This document shows positions 60,593 to 64,000 of a DNA stretch of 64,000 nucleotides, piece after piece (position 1 is the first letter of the stretch; each line of letters begins with the position of its first letter). A program made the translations under genes and the position numbers. The DNA comes from Actinocrinis sp035605935 (GTDB taxonomy: Bacteria; Actinomycetota; Actinomycetes; Streptomycetales; Catenulisporaceae): positions 1 through 64,000 of the forward strand of contig NZ_DATNGK010000203.1 of NCBI RefSeq assembly GCF_035605935.1, in the 5' to 3' direction. The notes below the pieces were generated by a model, which was not told the DNA's origin, searched no databases, and saw only the letters and a list, made by a program, of their open reading frames with translations.

Positions 60593-61936
60593 ATGCGCAA
60601 GCTGCCCACGCTCGCCGCACTCGCGGCAGTATCAACCCTCGTACCGGTCGGCCTGGTCGCCCTCGGTGCGAACTCCGCGAACGCGGCCGGAACCTTCCCG
60701 GCGCACTACGCGGCCCCCTACCTACAGATCGCCAGCGGCGACGCGGGCGACATGGCCGCTGACCTGTCCGCGAGCGGCGACAAGTTCTACACGCTGGCCT
60801 TCCTGACCCCGAAGTCCGGCTGCACGCCCGAATGGGAGGACGGCGGCGACTCGGTCGGCGCGTTCAGCAGCCAGATCAACTCGCTGAAATCGGCCGGCGG
60901 CAACGTAATTATCTCCTTCGGCGGAGAAGCCGGCGGCGAGCTGGCCCAGACCTGCACCTCGGTGTCGAACCTGACCGCCGCCTACAAGAAGGTGGTGGAC
61001 ACCTACGGCGTCACACGGCTCGACTTCGACATCGAAGGCAGCGTGCTGGACGACACCACCTCCAACACCCGCCGCGCCCAGGCGCTCGCCGCGCTGCAGG
61101 CCGCAGAGCCCAACGTGCAGATCGACTTCACCGTGCCGGTCGACCCCACCGGCCTCGAGTCCAACGCGGTCAATCTGCTCAAGGGCGCCAAGAGCAAGGG
61201 CGTGAAGGTCAACCTCGTCAACATCATGACGATGGACTTCGGCGACGGGCAGAACGCGCTGGCCGACGCCGAGTCCGCGGCGAACGGGACCGTGCCGCAG
61301 CTCGAATCGGTCTACGGCGTCTCCTCGTCGCAGGCCTGGAACATGCTCGGGCTCACGCCGATCGCCGGGCACAACGACGACAACGAGAACTTCACCCAGT
61401 CCAACGCCGGCACGCTGGAGAGCTTCGCCGCGAGCCACGGCGTGCAGGAACTGGCCTTCTGGGAGGTCGACGGCTACGACAAGGGCACCGGTTACGCCTA
61501 CTCCAAGACCTTCAACAAGATCACCGGCGCAAGCACCGGCGGGGGCGGAGGCGGCGGCCACGCCTATGTCGGCGCGCAGTCCGGCAAGTGCATCGACGAC
61601 AACAACTCCAGCACCACCGACGGCACCCAGCTGGAGATCTACACCTGCAACGGCGGCGCGAACCAGTCGATCGCGATCAGCGGCAGCACGGTGCAGGTCG
61701 AGGGCAAGTGCTTCGACGCCCACAACAACCAGACCACGAACGGCACCGCCGTCGAGATTTACACCTGCAACGGCGGTGCCAATCAAAACTGGACCTACAA
61801 CTCGGCCGCCGGCACCTTCGTCGGCGCCCAGTCCGGCAAGTGCATCACCGTCCAGAGCGCCAGCACCGCGAACCTCGCCAAGCTGATCCTGTACACGTGC
61901 AACGGCGGAGCAAACCAGAAGTGGACTGCTCAGTAG
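60593..61936 (+). CDS. Secreted GH18 chitinase with C-terminal ricin-type lectin domain
   Basis: A 447-residue protein. The signal peptide is MRKLPTLAALAAVSTLVPVGLVALGANSANA-A (cleavage near residue 32). The GH18 domain (about 33-310) contains the catalytic DxxDxDxE motif as RLDFDIEG with the acid Glu. A Gly-rich linker leads to a ricin B lectin domain (about 320-447) with three repeats carrying SGKCID, GKCFDAHNNQT and GKCITV starts and IYTCNGGANQ ends. Two of the three repeats keep QxW. Substrate is chitin or a related GlcNAc polymer. ATG 60593 has GGAG upstream. Confidence 0.93.
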   Translation: MRKLPTLAALAAVSTLVPVGLVALGANSANAAGTFPAHYAAPYLQIASGDAGDMAADLSASGDKFYTLAFLTPKSGCTPEWEDGGDSVGAFSSQINSLKSAGGNVIISFGGEAGGELAQTCTSVSNLTAAYKKVVDTYGVTRLDFDIEGSVLDDTTSNTRRAQALAALQAAEPNVQIDFTVPVDPTGLESNAVNLLKGAKSKGVKVNLVNIMTMDFGDGQNALADAESAANGTVPQLESVYGVSSSQAWNMLGLTPIAGHNDDNENFTQSNAGTLESFAASHGVQELAFWEVDGYDKGTGYAYSKTFNKITGASTGGGGGGGHAYVGAQSGKCIDDNNSSTTDGTQLEIYTCNGGANQSIAISGSTVQVEGKCFDAHNNQTTNGTAVEIYTCNGGANQNWTYNSAAGTFVGAQSGKCITVQSASTANLAKLILYTCNGGANQKWTAQ

Positions 61937-61986
61937 GACAGTAGACGGTAAGACAGCAGGGCAGTACGACGAACCCTGGCCGCGTC

Positions 61987-62031
61987 GACCTCATCACCCA
62001 CCGGAGCAATGGCTCACAGGGTGATGAGGTC
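61987..62031. terminator. Inverted repeat between convergent glycosidase genes
   Basis: GACCTCATCACCC (61987-61999) pairs perfectly over 13 bp with 62019-62031; the loop is 19 nt. It overlaps the last codons of the minus-strand GH79-like gene and follows the chitinase stop by 50 nt, so it could end transcription in both directions. No T-run is present. Confidence 0.5.
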
Positions 62032-63537
62032 GGCGCTGCCCGATGCGACCGCCAGGGCGAGCGTGCCGTTGTGGACACGCAGCCTGTTGGCCGGGCGATA
62101 GGGCAGTCGGCCGGCGCGGTCGACGCTCACGCCCTGGATCTGCACGCCCTGAGCGCTGGCGAGCGATTTGCCGGTCAAGTGCACGACGGTCGCGCTCGCA
62201 CCAGAGCGGCCGCCGGTGAAGCGGATGGCGATGTTCACCGACGCAGCAGTGGTGGCGTCCTTCTCGATGACGGCGACCCTGATCTTGCCGTCGTCACCGC
62301 GCACCGCGTACGCGGTCAGGTTCGGCGCGGTCCCGGAGCCGCCGCTGGAAATCCGCACCGGCAGGAACCGGCCGGCGCCCATGCGATCGGCCAGGTAGAG
62401 GCCGTAGTATTCGGGCGCCGCGGTGTAGATCTTGGCGGTCTCGTCAGTCGCGTTGGCGGCGCAGATCGGCGTGTAGATCTGGAACTTGCCGTTGTACAGC
62501 GGAGCGTCGCACACGCCGAGGCCGCCGTGGAAGTTCAGGCCATTGAATCCGTCCTGCGCCATCAGCAGGCTGTAATCCAGCGACCACAGCGCCGAGGCGT
62601 ACGTGTCGCTGACTGCGGTGATGCCGCCGCCCGCGGCCGAGTTGGTCTCATCGATGCGGATCGGCAGGCCGGCGGCGCGTGCGCCCGCGAGTTCCTGCGA
62701 CACGTTCGCGACCTCGCTCGCGTCGGTCTGCGGCGAGAGCAGCTGGGTCGCGGTCGATCCGCCCGAGACGCTGTAGCCGTGGATCGTGAGCAGGTTGAGC
62801 CGGTTCTTTTCGGCCGCCGCGAACTGGGAGACCCAGGCGCCAGTGGTGGTCGGCGAGCTGACATCTGGTCCGACCAGCGGCGTGTTTCCGGCTGCCGCGG
62901 CGCAGGCCTGCCAATCCGGGAGGTACTGCGGGTAGCCGTAGGGCGCGGTACGCAGGCCGTTGTGGGCCCAGTCGTTCGGTTCGTTGCCGCACGCGGCGCC
63001 GAGCAACTTACTTCCCAGCATGGACTTGAGCGTGGCTGCCTCGTCGGTAGCCAGCGAAGCGTCGTAGTGCCCGAGGTTGATGCCAACCTCGGTGCGCCAA
63101 CCGGTGGCGTCGACGAAGTGACCGAGCCGCGCGATGTCGGCCGGGCCGACGACGTCCTTGACCCAGGTGGGCAGCGGTTGCGGCGGGGGCTGTCCGGCAG
63201 GCTCCCAGAGGGTGTCACGGTCGAGGGTGTTGCCGCCGATGCGCAGGTTGCCGGAGCCGAGGGTGCGCAGCAGGTTGACCAGGTTGCCGGTGCCCGCGTC
63301 GAAATTGCCGACGCCGAGTTCTCGCATTTCGTAGGAAAGGCCTACGAAATCCTGCGGCAGCGCACCATAAGGGTGCGCGGTGTCAATGGTGAGAGTCACT
63401 TGCGCCGGCGGGGCGGCGGGCGGCGCGACCGGCGCGTCGGGTATCGCGGCAGCACCTGCGGTGCCGGTGCAACAGAGCGCTGCAAGGGTGAGGGCGGTGG
63501 TGGCGGGCGCCGTGCGTCGTCGTTGAGCGATGGGCAT
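62014..63537 (-). CDS. Secreted GH79-like glycoside hydrolase (beta-glucuronidase/heparanase type)
   Basis: A 507-residue protein with a signal peptide (LTLAALCCTGTAGAAA). The (beta/alpha)8 barrel shows GLSYEMRELGVGNFDAGTGNLVNLLRTLGSGNLRIGGNTLDRDTLW, the acid/base Glu in CGNEPNDWAHN, and the nucleophile Glu in RIDETNSAAGGG. The C-terminal part is a beta-sandwich (RVAVIEKDATTAASVNIAIRF). It resembles GH79 enzymes. ATG 63537 has GAGG upstream; TTG 63546 is the alternative. It is convergent with the chitinase gene, so both may serve polymer breakdown. Confidence 0.82.
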   Translation of the reverse strand: MPIAQRRRTAPATTALTLAALCCTGTAGAAAIPDAPVAPPAAPPAQVTLTIDTAHPYGALPQDFVGLSYEMRELGVGNFDAGTGNLVNLLRTLGSGNLRIGGNTLDRDTLWEPAGQPPPQPLPTWVKDVVGPADIARLGHFVDATGWRTEVGINLGHYDASLATDEAATLKSMLGSKLLGAACGNEPNDWAHNGLRTAPYGYPQYLPDWQACAAAAGNTPLVGPDVSSPTTTGAWVSQFAAAEKNRLNLLTIHGYSVSGGSTATQLLSPQTDASEVANVSQELAGARAAGLPIRIDETNSAAGGGITAVSDTYASALWSLDYSLLMAQDGFNGLNFHGGLGVCDAPLYNGKFQIYTPICAANATDETAKIYTAAPEYYGLYLADRMGAGRFLPVRISSGGSGTAPNLTAYAVRGDDGKIRVAVIEKDATTAASVNIAIRFTGGRSGASATVVHLTGKSLASAQGVQIQGVSVDRAGRLPYRPANRLRVHNGTLALAVASGSADLITL

Positions 63538-63554
63538 GGTGGCCAACCTCGTCT

Positions 63555-63568
63555 TTCACATATGTGAA
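63555..63568. promoter_or_regulatory. Palindrome upstream of the GH79-like gene
   Basis: TTCACATATGTGAA is a perfect 14-nt palindrome 18 nt upstream of the GH79-like ATG, in an AT-rich pocket that also contains GAATTC. It could be a repressor operator. The binding family is unknown. The remainder of the 287-nt gap to 63824 holds no other recognisable signal. Confidence 0.5.
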
Positions 63569-63824
63569 TTGAATTCAGAAACATGACCGCTGGTCACGCT
63601 ACGCGCCCGTGAAAGCGCCGACAAGCGTTACAGTCGCCGTTTCATCGGGGCTTCTGAGCGCTTTTGGGCGGCGTTCCTGAGTAAGCGTCAGTTGATGGCA
63701 CAGGGCCTTGTGATCAACCGGGTACCGCCGCCATGATGGGTGACCGCTCTGCGTCTGGAGGGAGCGAGCAACGTTTAGCAAGCGCAATTCATCCGGTGCG
63801 GCCGGATATGAACAGGATCAGGAC

Positions 63825-64000
63825 GTGCAGTTCCAATACCCGCCGCGCCGGCTTTTGCGAGGCGTTCCACTCTCTCGGCTGGCCTCAGCCGCTGCACTTC
63901 TCGGTGCGGTGGTCGGCGGCGTCATCGCCGTTGGCATCCTTGGCCACACCGGGAACAACCGCGGCACGCCGCCGCCCGCCGTCGTCCCGGTCATCGGCCC
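63825..64000 (+). CDS. N-terminal part of a single-pass membrane protein
   Basis: An open frame runs off the right edge. It begins with a basic segment (YPPRRLLRG) and one membrane helix (ASAAALLGAVVGGVIAVGILG), then a Pro-rich external segment. The GTG at 63825 has AGGA about 10 nt upstream and is the only plausible start in the open frame, which opens at 63744. No family can be named from 58 residues. Confidence 0.45.
   Translation, partial: MQFQYPPRRLLRGVPLSRLASAAALLGAVVGGVIAVGILGHTGNNRGTPPPAVVPVIG

Noticed and set aside
63599..63787. 62-codon minus-strand frame upstream of the GH79-like gene
   Set aside because: No ribosome site, no family features and codon use unlike the neighbours.

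Overview
The window is a 64 kb piece of chromosome from a high-GC Gram-positive bacterium. Third codon positions are almost all G or C, GTG starts are common, and 4-nt ATGA/GTGA overlaps between genes recur. An InhA-type enoyl reductase, a type VII (ESX) secretion locus, DUF3099, F420-type (Ddn-like) and STAS/SpoIIE proteins, and 6C RNAs all point to an actinomycete, probably a soil saprophyte of Streptomyces or Catenulispora character. The genus is a guess. I see no phage, transposon, CRISPR array, tRNA or rRNA.

Layout. (1) 1-2541, minus strand: the head of a type VII secretion locus, with a WXG100-like protein, a Gly-rich WXG/PPE-like protein and a mycosin protease cut by the left edge. (2) 2677-4256: fabG-inhA with a classical terminator. 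(3) 4444-8152: tldD-tldE and a DUF3099 membrane protein, followed by a 6C-family small RNA with three C-loop hairpins. (4) 8514-13006: moaA, a membrane-anchored phosphodiester glycosidase-like protein, an SDR and a Ddn-like protein. (5) 13088-24236, minus strand: an 11-gene purine-degradation operon (OHCU decarboxylase, HIU hydrolase, uricase, three xanthine dehydrogenase subunits, an 8-oxoguanine/guanine deaminase, XdhC, a stand-alone allophanate-hydrolase-C-like protein, allantoinase, allantoicase). It diverges from (6) 24421-29154, plus strand: pucR, a MocA-like cytidylyltransferase and ureF-ureG-ureD, with no urease structural genes. (7) 29266-34320: thioredoxin, a STAS protein, and a proline-catabolic pair (proline dehydrogenase, P5C dehydrogenase) divergent from a PucR-type regulator, with a perfect 18-bp palindrome in between. 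(8) 34385-42986: a carboxymuconolactone decarboxylase-like protein, a DUF4349 lipoprotein, an MFS transporter overlapping a rhomboid-like gene, a HAD protein, a second 6C RNA, a GH15 enzyme and an APH-type kinase. (9) 43005-48148: a DUF1800/DUF1501 pair, an APC transporter and a divergent GlxA-type regulator with an operator embedded in its promoter. (10) 48261-53564: a 1316-residue hybrid kinase/response regulator/SpoIIE phosphatase with STAS and RsbW partners. (11) 53691-64000: a flavin monooxygenase, GH43, 6-phosphogluconate dehydrogenase, a cupin, a cation/H+ antiporter, a secreted GH18 chitinase with a ricin-type lectin domain, a secreted GH79-like glycosidase and a membrane-protein gene cut by the right edge.

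Together the purine block should carry guanine or 8-oxoguanine and xanthine through urate and allantoin to ureidoglycolate plus urea. PucR is the obvious regulator and MocA/XdhC would serve the molybdenum enzyme. The urease-accessory trio would fit the urea end, but its UreG lacks the nickel-binding Cys-Pro-His motif and no ureABC is present, which makes it the most puzzling part of the window. The two 6C RNAs, the partner-switching hub and several well-formed operators are the other points of interest.
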